From assembly GCF_036785885.1 (NCBI RefSeq), contig NC_092320.1, forward strand, positions 16,307,557-16,371,556: DNA of 64,000 nt, written 5' to 3'. Position 1 is the first letter of the stretch, and each line of letters begins with the position of its first letter. The translations under genes were made by a program, and so were the position numbers. Positions 11,537-22,140 of the stretch are shown in pieces. Under the pieces are notes generated by a model. The model did no database searches. It saw nothing but the letters and a program-made list of their open reading frames with translations, and was not told where the DNA came from. Source of the DNA: Coffea arabica (Eukaryota; Streptophyta; Magnoliopsida; Gentianales; Rubiaceae).

Positions 11537-11559
11537 CGGAAAGGCAAATCAAGGTGTTC

Positions 11560-11770
11560 AGTATTCAAATTGAGTTCAACTCGATTGAAGCAAGTTCGAA
11601 TTTGATTCGCTAATTAATCAAATAAAAAATAAACACACAATTTTGTACATTGTAAAATTTCAAAGTCAACTCAAACTTGACTCAATTAACGTAATATTGA
11701 AATTTGCATGTGAACTAGTCAAATGACTCAAACTCAACTCGGTTTTGACTCAATAGAAACTCATCCGAAT
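11560..11770. repeat. TCGACTC/ACTCGA-rich element fragment
   Basis: Words such as GTTCAACTCGATTG, TCAACTCAAACTTGACTC and AACTCGGTTTTGACTC recur in both orientations, as in the subterminal regions of plant hAT MITEs. No intact ends. Confidence 0.35.
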
Positions 11771-12049
11771 TTTACTTGATAAATAAAAAAGCCTAACTTT
11801 TAAACATGATTTTAAATTCCGTAAAACAAATAAACAAGTTTGAACTGTAAATTGTTTACTTTTGTTAGCCTCGTTTGCAACCTTAAATGTATCTAATATC
11901 GAGAAAGAGCAAAATGGGCCATTCGAGCCCCTAAATTTTGAAGCGGACTTGACCTCACAATCAAGCAAACAGGGGCTAGGAACAAGTTTCAAGAGAAATT
12001 GATCCAGTAATATTTAAAAAAAAAAAAAAAGAGAGAAAAGTTAATCCCG

Positions 12050-12420
12050 AGTAATTATTCATTGTTTGGCGTCCATCACAAATTGGAAAGTTGACTGAGG
12101 ATTGTACAATGTTGATGACGTCCGCTGATACCAGTCAGGGGACGCGTGGAAAGTTGACGGTCGCTATTGTCAGACCCGTGCGATGTCGTCTTGCTTCTTT
12201 GGAGGGGGTTACGGTAGGCCTTGTCACCCAACTCCAAAACAACGGGCCCCACTAACGGCGCGACGCCGTTATCTGGCGGTTGAGTCATCAATTAGGAAGG
12301 GGACTGATTCAACACCTGGCCTTCGCACCGGGGAAGTAGGTATTCGGGCCCCACCACTGCTCGACACGTAGCGGCTTAAGCTGGAGGGGCAGCACATGCA
12401 AAACTGGACCAATAATACAA
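12050..12420. other. GC-rich island, no gene assigned
   Basis: This stretch is clearly richer in G and C than its surroundings, with CGCGACGCCG and GGGCCCC words and several CpG. A 62-codon frame runs through it but has no family resemblance. It could be a distal promoter of the NF-YA gene (leader from about 13.8 kb), a worn gene fragment, or the promoter of an unseen non-coding transcript. Confidence 0.35.
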
Positions 12421-12635
12421 ATCAATGTTAATCGTTAATCAATTTATTGTCGCCTCTGATTATCTTAATCACGCTAATGTCATCTTGCGGTACAAGTCCA
12501 CAGGTTATCAGTAGTGTCACTTCTTAAAGACGACTCTACCCCTTCATTTTTCTGCCTATGGTGGCAAGATGGTTTAGCTCCATGACTAGTTACTTGGTTT
12601 ACTTGCCTCATGAATTTGACTAAATATTAAGCTTC

Positions 12636-12777
12636 CATTTGAATTGCTATTTTTTGAAATTTTTTTATAGAAAAATATACCGTAATAATTTGATTATATT
12701 TGATAAAAATGTGATTGAAAAATATATTCACGAAAAACGTAAAATTTTTTTGTTAAAAAGTCATAATCCAAACAAGA
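12636..12777. repeat. MITE with ATTTGAATTGC / ATAATCCAAAC ends
   Basis: Terminal inverted ends are flanked by AAGCTTC on both sides (12629-12635 and 12778-12784), with one more base partly matching, consistent with a 7-8 bp target duplication. Length is about 142 bp. Same family as 1-108. Confidence 0.65.
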
Positions 12778-13000
12778 AAGCTTCACTTTATATTAGGCTT
12801 TGCATTTTCTGATGTATCTAAAAAAAATTTGTATGTTTTTAGCACTAAACGAGTAATGTAACTTTTGTTTTGAGAATTTCTTTTTTTTTTAAGTAAATAG
12901 ATCATAATTGTATGTACATATTTCCATTTTTAAGTAGTTTGAATCTTATCTCATAATAGTCCCTTTAAATTTAGACTGAGTTATTTGGTTAGTGTACATG

Positions 13001-13146
13001 CTTTGTTTAGATCGTCATTTTTCTCTAAAAAATTTTTTAAGGTTTTTGTGAACATATTTTCTAATCATATTTTTATTTTACATATATTAAATCACCAGAA
13101 TATATTTTTCTATTAAAACTTCAAAGAATAGCAATCCAAACGAGTT
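13001..13146. repeat. MITE, second copy of the same family nearby
   Basis: Starts CTTTGTTTAGATCG and ends AGCAATCCAAACGAG, with the same AT-rich interior (CATATATTAAATCA). Target duplication not resolved. Confidence 0.5.
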
Positions 13147-13798
13147 TAGAAGGACAATTGGTCTACTAATTTATCCATTGTCTTGAAATAATTTTTGAAT
13201 ACTTCAATTTTCAAACAATAAAGACTGAAAAATACTTTTCTTTTTTTTTTTAAAAAAAAAGGTAATTCTTTTATTTACGATGAAAGACAATCTGCAACAT
13301 ATCCTCCTCGACAATATAACTTAGAATTCTTGTCTTAGTCACAAGATTGCCTTCCTTATAAAGCAACTTGGGAATGGTGAATCCCAATGCCTCTCTCCAA
13401 TTTGCTAATATGAATTGTCAAAACAAATTTGGAATGGATCGATGTAACGAGAATTTGATTACTTCCATATGCTAGTTGTGTAACCAATGTGTTCATAGGC
13501 AAATTAGATCTTAATTGTTAAATTAACCTTTTCATTTAAAATATTTTCTACTTTTTTGCACAGAAAATGACATCAAATTTGTTTATCCAGTCTGCATGAT
13601 TGGGTAATATATAGGGTTACTATTTGAAGAAGGCATTGGACATTAACGTCATTATGGGCAAAATCTAGGGCGGAGTCTGTCCAAGCGGCAGCTGGAAGTC
13701 GTAATACCTGTCAACTGTTATTATTATTAAACTATTATATTAAACAGGGAAGGAAAGAAAGAAAGAAAGGGAAGCAGAAGACATCGCTGTCTTTAAGA

Positions 13799-14073
13799 TT
13801 GATCCTAAGATTGAGTTGTACATTCGCATGCCACTCGATCGATCTGGTCACTCTCTCTTACCTTCGCTTCTCGATTCTCTCTCCTCTCCTTTTATCTACC
13901 TGCCAGTCTATGGCCGTCTTTCCATATTCATCATCATCTCCTGCTACGACAAAAACCCCACCTCACACGGCATTCAGAGACTGAAACAACTCCATCAACC
14001 CTCTTTTATCTTCTTAGCCTTATGGGATTGCATGCATGAAAGGGATCCAAAACCTGTTTGCTCATGATCTAGT
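13799..14073 (+). other. Untranslated first exon of the NF-YA gene
   Basis: A CT-rich, AT-poorer stretch ends at a strong donor (CTAGT/GTAAGTC). Its short open frames have no family resemblance and none leads into the NF-YA frame. NF-YA genes in plants commonly have a long leader split by an intron. The 5' limit is approximate. Confidence 0.5.
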
Positions 14074-14921
14074 GTAAGTCTTCTTGAGATTAATCCCTCT
14101 TCGATATCTGCATGTTTTGGTTTTTATATGTACTACAGTTTCTTTTCGACACTTTTGCTTAATTTGTTGGGGAGTTCATATATATATATATCTCTTCCTT
14201 TTTTAAAAAAAAAAAAAAAATAAAAATTTACGCATGTAGCAGAGTGTGATAATGAGTTGAGGATGCATAACTTAACTCCATTTCGTTTGGGGTTATGCAT
14301 TTGTTAGTGGGCATTATTGTCTTGATCTTAACATCTACTAGTGCAACAAAGAAAATGGATCTTACCCTCGTTTTGAAAAACATTTTTTTGTCGTTGCAGT
14401 TTACAGTAATAAACTCCAAAAATAATTCTAAGACATCCCAATGATATATCTATGGTGTTAAGTTTTTCACATACACCACTTCGATCAGTAAAGTATTCTG
14501 TAATTTGACTTTTCATTTAGATATCAAGAGGAGTTCAGTTGTTAGGAGTATTCTATTGCGTGACCCGAAATGTGCTGCAACATATATAGATAGGTCTTCT
14601 TGCTTAGTTGCTGCAGGTAAATTTGCAACAGGTGATTGTGAAGAGACGAGGCTAAAATAGTAAGAATCAGTTATAGCTACTATTTACTAGTAGATTCAGG
14701 ATTTTATCTCTTTTGGCAACTGAATAATTTAATACTCTAGATGGATGGAAAAGCAAACAAGAAGATGAGTTATGTCCAAAATCCGAAACTACGATCGCGT
14801 AAATAAAGTAAGCACAGAACAAGCCCGTAACCTCATAGGCCGATTTGCTTTGGTATCTCTTTGATGGATTATGTTTCACTTTTGTAGTCTCCAAAAATTT
14901 AGGAATATTGAAAGTTAGGAT

Positions 14922-15875
14922 AGATGTTTTAAAAATCGGATCGGACCAGTTGATTCGATCGATCGAACCGTAAACCAACCGCGACATCGGTTCGATTTTA
15001 TGAAAAACTCAAAAGTTAAAAAAATCAGTCGAAACCCGCGAACCGAAATGAACGGCGGTCAAGTCAGGTTTTTGAATTTTTTACTTGGGGCTTCAACTTT
15101 TTTTTTTTTTTTCCTAATGGCTGCTGACTTTTTTGGGCTTTTAGTTTCTATCAAAGCTTAACAACTACAACTAATTGTCTGCTACTAAAATTAAGTTGGT
15201 TGATGGGCCTTTTTTCTCAAATTAAAAACAAAAAAACTTACCTAGCCCAACTTAAAAGCAAAATAACTAATCCAACTAAAAACTAAAGAAACTTTCAATC
15301 GTCTTTCCTCCTGTAAGAATTTTCACCTCCAGGCCCGCTTGACAAGCCTCGCTTATCTCCATTTTTTACCCTCTTCTCTTCTATTTTTTCTTTTACATTA
15401 TTGATGATGAAGATGATAATGAAGTTGAGCTCAATAGATAAAGAAACACAATTGTTTTCCCTTTCCTCTTCTATCTTTTGTTTTCATATTCATATTTTTC
15501 TCCTTTTTTTTGGAGTTAATTTTACAAATCCTATCAAATTTGTTCTTCAGTTGGGAAAGTTAAACTCGTCCTTGTTTAATTTAAAATATTGGATAGATTT
15601 GTTCATAATTTTGTTGATTCTTTATTTCTTTATGAAATGCTTTTTCTTTTATTTGGCCGATGAATGAGAAGGTAACAGATTAGTAAATCTTCTCCATAAG
15701 ATATTACAAAATTTAGGATTTTGGCGTTGATTTTATATATTTCTGCTTATTTGTTATCTTTTATTTTTAAAAATAATAAATAAATAAATAAAATCAATGA
15801 GCTAGGATTGAACCGGTCGAACCTTGACTCGGCCACTTTACCGGTTCGATCACCGGTCTGAGTTCCAAAATATTG
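14922..15875. mobile_element. TATGTTTT-family element, copy 2, inside the NF-YA leader intron
   Basis: The duplication GTTAGGAT flanks both sides (14914-14921 and 15876-15883). The left end AGATGTTTTAAAAATCGG and the right end, read inward, CAATATTTTGGAACTCAG have the family pattern ATnTTTT..C(G/C)G, with GGTTCGAT / ACCGGTTCG subterminal words. Length is 954 bp. It carries no transposase; the AT-rich 88-codon frame inside is not a recognised protein. Confidence 0.75.
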
Positions 15876-16159
15876 GTTAGGATCAAGTAGGAAATCGACA
15901 ATTTTAGAGCAAAACTAATGCGGTCCAAAAATTCTACTGTATTCAACATATTTTAAAGAGTTCTTTTGGGGAAAAAAATACCGAGGAATTCGATGAGAGA
16001 TGCTTTCCTGAATGTAACTGAACCATCATGAGTCGCCCCACTTCCATGAAATTTAATGCTAAGAACACGGTCTTTGAATTTTTTTTTATTTAACGCTAAC
16101 ACATCCTGGTAATTTTGTTGTTATCATCAGCAGATTACAGCAGAGTAAATATCAAAACT

Positions 16160-19100
16160 ATGCGGGAAAAATCAGGCACATTTGACAAACTGGAGTCCGC
16201 TGTGAAAAGCATTTCACATGCATCAACTGATTCACGGAGTTATTTGAGTGGTTTCGAAAATAACAGTAGTGTCTCCACAGAAGTATTAGTGTTTGGTAAT
16301 AGCAGATCAAGTCTAACCTTGCCTAGCCAACAAAATGCTGGACTGGTGACAACATCTAATGAATTAGAAGCAAAGTTTTTGGAGAAAAGTGGAGGTGAAA
16401 TATACAGAGAAGTGGAAACTGCAAAGTTCCTAGAATCAGGTACTAAGGATTTATAGTAGTATCAACACGCTTCCTGTATTTTCCCGCTTTCCAATTTTAA
16501 TTTTGACTTGCAGGATGTAACAAGTGATTCTTTCTAAGTCTGGCCTTTTTTAAGATCCAATAGCAGTTTGGTGATTGCTGTTGCTTCTTAACGATGGTTG
16601 GTTCATTTAAATGTGTATAAAAAAGCAAAAATAGAGCACACTCAAAATGTCATTTTTTGAGTCTCAACAAGACGTATGTTGCTTGCAAAAGGGAAGAAAG
16701 GAAAGCTCTGAAAGGGACATTTTTGTTTTGTTTCCATCGCCAATATGTTTGATGCTGTATCCATTGTGCTTCTTGTGTTCTTTTGGCACTTTTGTGGAAG
16801 TGGCTGATAGGTGAATTTGTTTATACCATATGTACCAAAAGTTAAAGCGAACGTCTTGGAACAACCAATGTCTTACCATTCGAAGGCTCCTCTTGGGTAA
16901 CTTCTATCAATTAGTGTTTTAAAAAGTTCTTAATGTATGCTTGTCTAATTGTTGTCTTCCACTCTCTGCCATTGACATCCTTATTATGATTACACCACAT
17001 TACTATAATCTTTCCATTGACATTCAATTCAATGTTAATCTTGTGTATTCTTTAATTTGTGAGTAAAATAAAGAAGTAGTTCATTAGTTTCTTAAGTGTA
17101 GTATAAGGGCTATGTCTTCTTTTTGCTACAATGAGCAATCACAAGTACTTGCTGATTTACATGATACGGATGTCAAGATAATTTTTTTTTTTGGTCTGAA
17201 TGTTTAGACCAAAATAGTGCACAAGAACTTCTCAAATTCTCAAGTATAGCTTCTCCGACGATGAGCGAACATCTAATACCAGTTACTCAACTGAAACTTG
17301 TAAGCAATCATCCAATGTATTTCTCTTCCTTCTTCCAACGTACATATGTGAGAATCCATGGCTTCCATAATTTAATTGGAATTTTTGTTTGCATCTAAAA
17401 TTAATATGTTTCTTTCATGAACCTGAAATTATTATTGTCATTGTCTTTCTAATAAATCTTTGCTTTTTTTTTTTTTTTTTCTCTTTTCCTGTCCCTGGCA
17501 TGCACAACATATCCTTGTCCAGAATCATCTTTCTGGGGTAATTCGCATGATCATGGTCAAACTTGGGTATGTAAGCCGGGCTCTCTCCTCTATATACACA
17601 TTTTGGATATATGCTTGGTTTGAATCTGCATTTTCTTTGTGCCTGCTAATGTTGATGCTGTGAACGTGGTCAGTCTCTGTCTTGAGCATTCTTCTTGGTC
17701 CACTGCGATCATTGCAGAATTAGGGGTTTCAATAGCTTTTTTGTTCCATGAATTTGAAAATCCTTAAAGAAGTTACTCCGATTCTTGATTTATTTCTTTG
17801 TGCACTGTAAACTAAACTTGTTATGCTCAAGCATTTGCTATGCATGATGCGTTAATAATTTTTTGCTTCACTGGATTAAGCATTAATACGAATGAAACTG
17901 TCTAGAGTGACTCCAAATCTTAACAGTTTTTGCTGGCTTTTGTATCTCCATGTGAAAGATATGTGAAAGATAGATTGATCAATGTCACTTCAGAAATCTA
18001 AATGTCATCTCAGGAACATCAAGTTTTGAGACATGGACAACTATAATCACTAGAACTACTGAACATTGAACAGGGCTTGATTCAAGGTGATAATTAGTGG
18101 AACTGCAACCAATAATTTCAAATTTGCGTAAATTACAGCAACTAACAAGTCATACTTGACTATATATAAACTATAACATCAGATTTGATTTGCAGAACAG
18201 ATATCCAACTATTATATACAGAAGCTTCATTAGTTTTGCTGAGTAGTCTTGAAAATTGCCGTACAAAGATTCAGGTAGAAGTAACAAAAAACTAACATAT
18301 CATCAACATAAACATAAAGCAGGAGGAGCCCTTTTGATGTTACCTTTTACATATATTTTCTGAATTACCCTTGGCCTTCAGCCTAACACAATATGAGAAC
18401 TTAAACACAAAACAAGATTCTCTCTCCAATTAGAGGATATATGCAATGGCAGTGACAAATGTCCTAGGTATGCTGATCAGCAAACTAAAGTAGTAGTTAA
18501 AAAATTGATTCATTGACTTGGAACTTTTCTTTAAGTAACGATATCCTCAGCTCTAATGTTATCCTTAAATCTTTTTTGTACTTAATGCAACTTAGCAATG
18601 ATGAGTATGATTATTGCTGGATTTGCTGTTGGAGATACTGTACTACTAGTGCTTCCAGATATAAAAGGTTCTTTACTAATGTGCTTAACGGCCTTTGATT
18701 TATAAAGTGCCTGATAACTAGGATGTAATGGATAACAATGGGTGGCCATCTTAGAATTAAACATATCTAGTGGATGAAGAAACATATTATTTTTGGTGTG
18801 CAATTAAATATTTTGGAAGAAGACTACATCAACATAACTTACCAGAAAGAACAAAACCAGTGAGAGAGATTTAGATAACAGTTTTCATTTGGATGTTTTA
18901 TGTCTTCACCTGAAAATTTTTTTTCCAGGAAAATGGCATGCGTGGAAAAAGTGATTCTGGCAACCGTTTCCTGCTTTCAGATGACAGTTTAGAGGTTGTT
19001 AATATAGCGTAGAATATTTTTTATAACAAATTTACACTCTATCCGAGTTTAGATCTAGTTGACTGCATGGATATAAGGTAACATCTATAATGGTCTGATG

Positions 19101-20093
19101 GCATTGAAGAATTATGTGTTAGTTTGATTGTAAAGTATGTTTAATGTGTCATAAGTGCATCAATCAGTCTACGCCAAGCAAGTGGTACGGTATCCATGAG
19201 AAAAGGGGGCGGGACCTAAAATCCATCAATATTTTCATGAGTTGGTTGAAAGGATGATATGCAAATGTATTTTACTAAAGAAATGCTTCTAAGAGCTGAT
19301 GAGATTTAAACTACTTTTCGTCCAGCATAGGGGCACGCTGTATGGAATTTCTGATGTGGAGCTGAGTGGGGAGATTGATTCAGTTATCTTCCTTCTGTTG
19401 TTTGATCTGTTTGCGAGGAGTATAACACAAAGACTTTCCAGTTTCAGAGACAGCTTAGTTCAGCACAAACTTTTCTTTTTGTCCTAATGTAATGTTTTAC
19501 ATAATATTTTGTGTTTTAGGTGCATCCAGACTTGCAAAGTATGCACGACTCTAGGTTGGCATTGCCTCTTGAATTGGCGGAGGAACCAGTGTATGTGAAC
19601 GCGAAACAATACCATGGGATTTTAAGGCGAAGACAACTGCGTGCAAAGGCTGAGTTGGAAAATAAGGTGGCGAAAGCTAGAAAGGTTGGTTTTAGCTTTT
19701 GTTTAATTGATCTCAGTGGATCATGTGATACACTCTCCAGCATCTACTGATGGTTTTAGAGATCATGTTGTATGATTAAGGCTTCTGTTGCTTGCTTTCC
19801 AGCCGTATCTTCATGAATCTCGACACTTGCATGCTATGAGAAGAGCCAGAGGTTGCGGAGGCAGGTTCCTGAGCAAAAAGAATGTTGATAAATCAGATAG
19901 CCGTGCTGCTTCCAAGAAGAGCATCGATTTTAATGCTACGCCCACAGAGATGAAGGATTCACTTGGTTCTCAGCATCCCTTTTCCAGCACTTCTCAGAAG
20001 AGCTGTAACGAAGTGAAGGGGTTTCTGCTCCAAGAAATGCAGAACACAAACACTTTTGAATGGGGATATCAATACCATTGTAAAACTCAATAA
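16160..20093 (+). CDS. NF-YA: NF-YA subunit of the CCAAT-binding factor NF-Y
   Basis: NF-YA joins NF-YB/NF-YC in the nucleus and gives the trimer its CCAAT specificity. Proposed coding exons: 16160-16439; 17208-17299 (joins in phase, giving [10 protein letters not shown] and [12 protein letters not shown]); 18929-18994 (in phase, tentative); perhaps a 30-nt exon 19326-19355; 19520-19684; 19803-20093. The last two are certain. They give [20 protein letters not shown] and, across the final intron, [20 protein letters not shown] followed by GCGGRFL, which are the A1 (NF-YB/YC-binding) and A2 (DNA-binding) helices. The C-terminal tail is 50-60 residues of low conservation. Total is about 300 residues, normal for the family. 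The Ser-rich N-terminal part is weakly conserved, so exon limits there need transcripts. I looked for a miR169 site in the 3' flank and saw no canonical one. Confidence 0.85.
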
Positions 20094-20660
20094 CTACCAA
20101 TAGGGACTTCCAGGTAGCCATCGGACTGGAAAGTTGGGATGGAGAAATTCCTCACCACTGCTAAAAAGTGTCTTTTAGCTTGATACAGTGTTGATAGCTT
20201 GTAAAGTTGTGTGTGATACTGTGACACATTCTGCAGCTGTGAAACGGGCGTTTCTATAAGAGGGATGGATTGTTCTTACGAGCAAAATTTTGGTCTGAGA
20301 GTTTCGGTTGTACAGTTAACGTATTTCTGGTGGCATATGAACCAATTACTGATGTATTTAGCAGTATGGCTGCAGCTGCTTAGCTATCAAAACAATCTTA
20401 TGACACTATAATTTTTAGCCTAAAATGCACTTCTTGTTTAAGGCCAATGTTTCATAGGCGGGATGGACCTCGAACTTTGCTGCTTCCAGCCTCCCCATTT
20501 CCTTTACAATGTAGACACGGCACAAGGTTGTGTGTGAAACTTTTTGGAAAAATATTTTTGCAAAACTACGACTACGTTTTTCCAAAATACAGTGATGTGT
20601 AAAATGCTTGAGGCTAAAGTGAATCGAGCTAACTTGTTGAGAGCTTGTCAGCCTGCTCAA
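20094..20660 (+). other. 3' untranslated region and flank of the NF-YA gene
   Basis: Non-coding sequence after the stop, extending roughly to 20400, then intergenic DNA. No polyadenylation site can be fixed by eye. Confidence 0.45.
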
Positions 20661-21005
20661 TCACTAATCACTAATACGGTCGAGTTGAGTTCGACAAGTT
20701 TTTTGGTCGAGTTTGAGCTGTTTAATACTTGAGTTGACGAGCTTTTTAGTGAAATTTGGGCTATTCGATACTTGACATAAATGCTCTTGGGGCCTAACAA
20801 CATATATTCCTTTTATTTTATTTTTTATATGTATTTAGAGTAACATATATACATATATATATTATCTATTATAAAAAATAATTATTATAATTCATTTCAA
20901 TTTAATTTGAGGTTAATTAGGTTCGAATTCAAGCTCATTTATACATGTACTTGAATTCGAGTTGGACATTGAATGTTCAAGTTTGACCTAGCAAAGCGAA
21001 GTCAA
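20660..21005. repeat. TCGAGTT-rich hAT-like MITE remnant
   Basis: GGTCGAGTTGAGTTCGAC and GGTCGAGTTTGAGCT at the left are loosely inverse to TTCAAGTTTGACC and GAATTCGAGTTGG at the right, around an AT-rich core. Similar to the better-preserved element at 28550-28979. Ends decayed. Confidence 0.4.
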
Positions 21006-21925
21006 GCCCAGTTGGAACCCATTCTTGGGTTTTTGCGGCCTTGTTTGAGGCCATAGTAAAACATTTTTGGGGAATTGGGGGAGTATGTGTTCATTGCTGG
21101 ATTTTTTTTTTGTTATTATAAAACTCAAGTCAGATTACTCTAGATTCCAGCAGTCAGAAATCTGAACTGTTTTGAGCTTTGTAGTTAAAAAAGTCACTAG
21201 TAAGCTTGGAAAAAAAAAACATTTGGACTCCAAATTTTCCTAAGAGTGATGCTCTTGGTTACTAGGTCAAGGAGTACACGGTAAAATTGTAAATTGCAAA
21301 ATTGTAAGGCAATTCTGAAATTGTAACGAAGGTAAAAATTTTAAACTACTACTGCTCTGGACTGTAAGACCAAACTTTTAAAGGGATTGAGCAAAATCTT
21401 GGACCAAATCAAAACCGTTTATCAGGTTCTTCATCAATTCAAAAAAACATGAGTGATGAGTGGATGTTGGGGTTGGAATCAGTAAAGGCAAGAAAGGAGG
21501 ACTGACCAAATCCAAATCAAATGGACTCTGTCACCAGCACCAGCAATGTATCTATGGTGGTAAGATGTTTGGTTCAAGCAATCTATTCATTTCCTAGTAC
21601 CAACTACCAACCAAATTTGCAAAATTAGTTGATTCCTAAGTCTCCAAGTCGAAAATAAAACCAAAAAAAAAAAAAGGAAAGGAAATTTTGACTTCTATTA
21701 ACTCTAATGCTCTTTCACATCTTGTTTTGTTTATTTGTTTATTTTCTGATTCAAGTGAAACTCTTAGAAGCGTAAGAACACCCTCCTCTCCCCAAAAAAA
21801 AAAAGAGAGGAGACGAAGGAGAAGAAGGAGCAGTCTTGGTAGAGAAAGGGGACGAGTTACATATGTTCTTATCAGTTGGATTGGATTTTGGAAGCACGTT
21901 TCTATGCATTTAGAATGCAAAAAAT
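21006..21925. other. Intergenic, nothing recognised
   Basis: Includes a GA-rich stretch near 21795-21830 (AGAGAGGAGACGAAGG). No gene found. Confidence 0.4.
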
Positions 21926-22140
21926 GGCCTTGTTTAGCAGGCAAGTTTTTTATCAAGTTTGTCTGCTACAAGTAACTTTAGCTACACTAATCTCAAAAAT
22001 TTCAAGCTATACATTTCAAAATATTAAAAAATGTACACATTTTAATTTTTTTTTTAAAATTCTACAGTAAACTACAGTAAAAAAAATTTAGACAAACATC
22101 CAAAAAATTCACTTGGTATTATGAAAAACATCTGAATGCC
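21926..22140. repeat. MITE with GGCCTTGTTT end
   Basis: Begins GGCCTTGTTTAGCAGGCAAG and contains AAGTTTGTCTGCTACA mirrored by AGACAAACATCC. The same family occurs at 52728-52950. The right end is decayed. Confidence 0.5.

Noticed and set aside
20094..20420. miR169 target site in the NF-YA 3' region
   Set aside because: The region includes AGCCATCGGACTGG but nothing I could match to the canonical site (around CAAGTCATCCTTGGCT).
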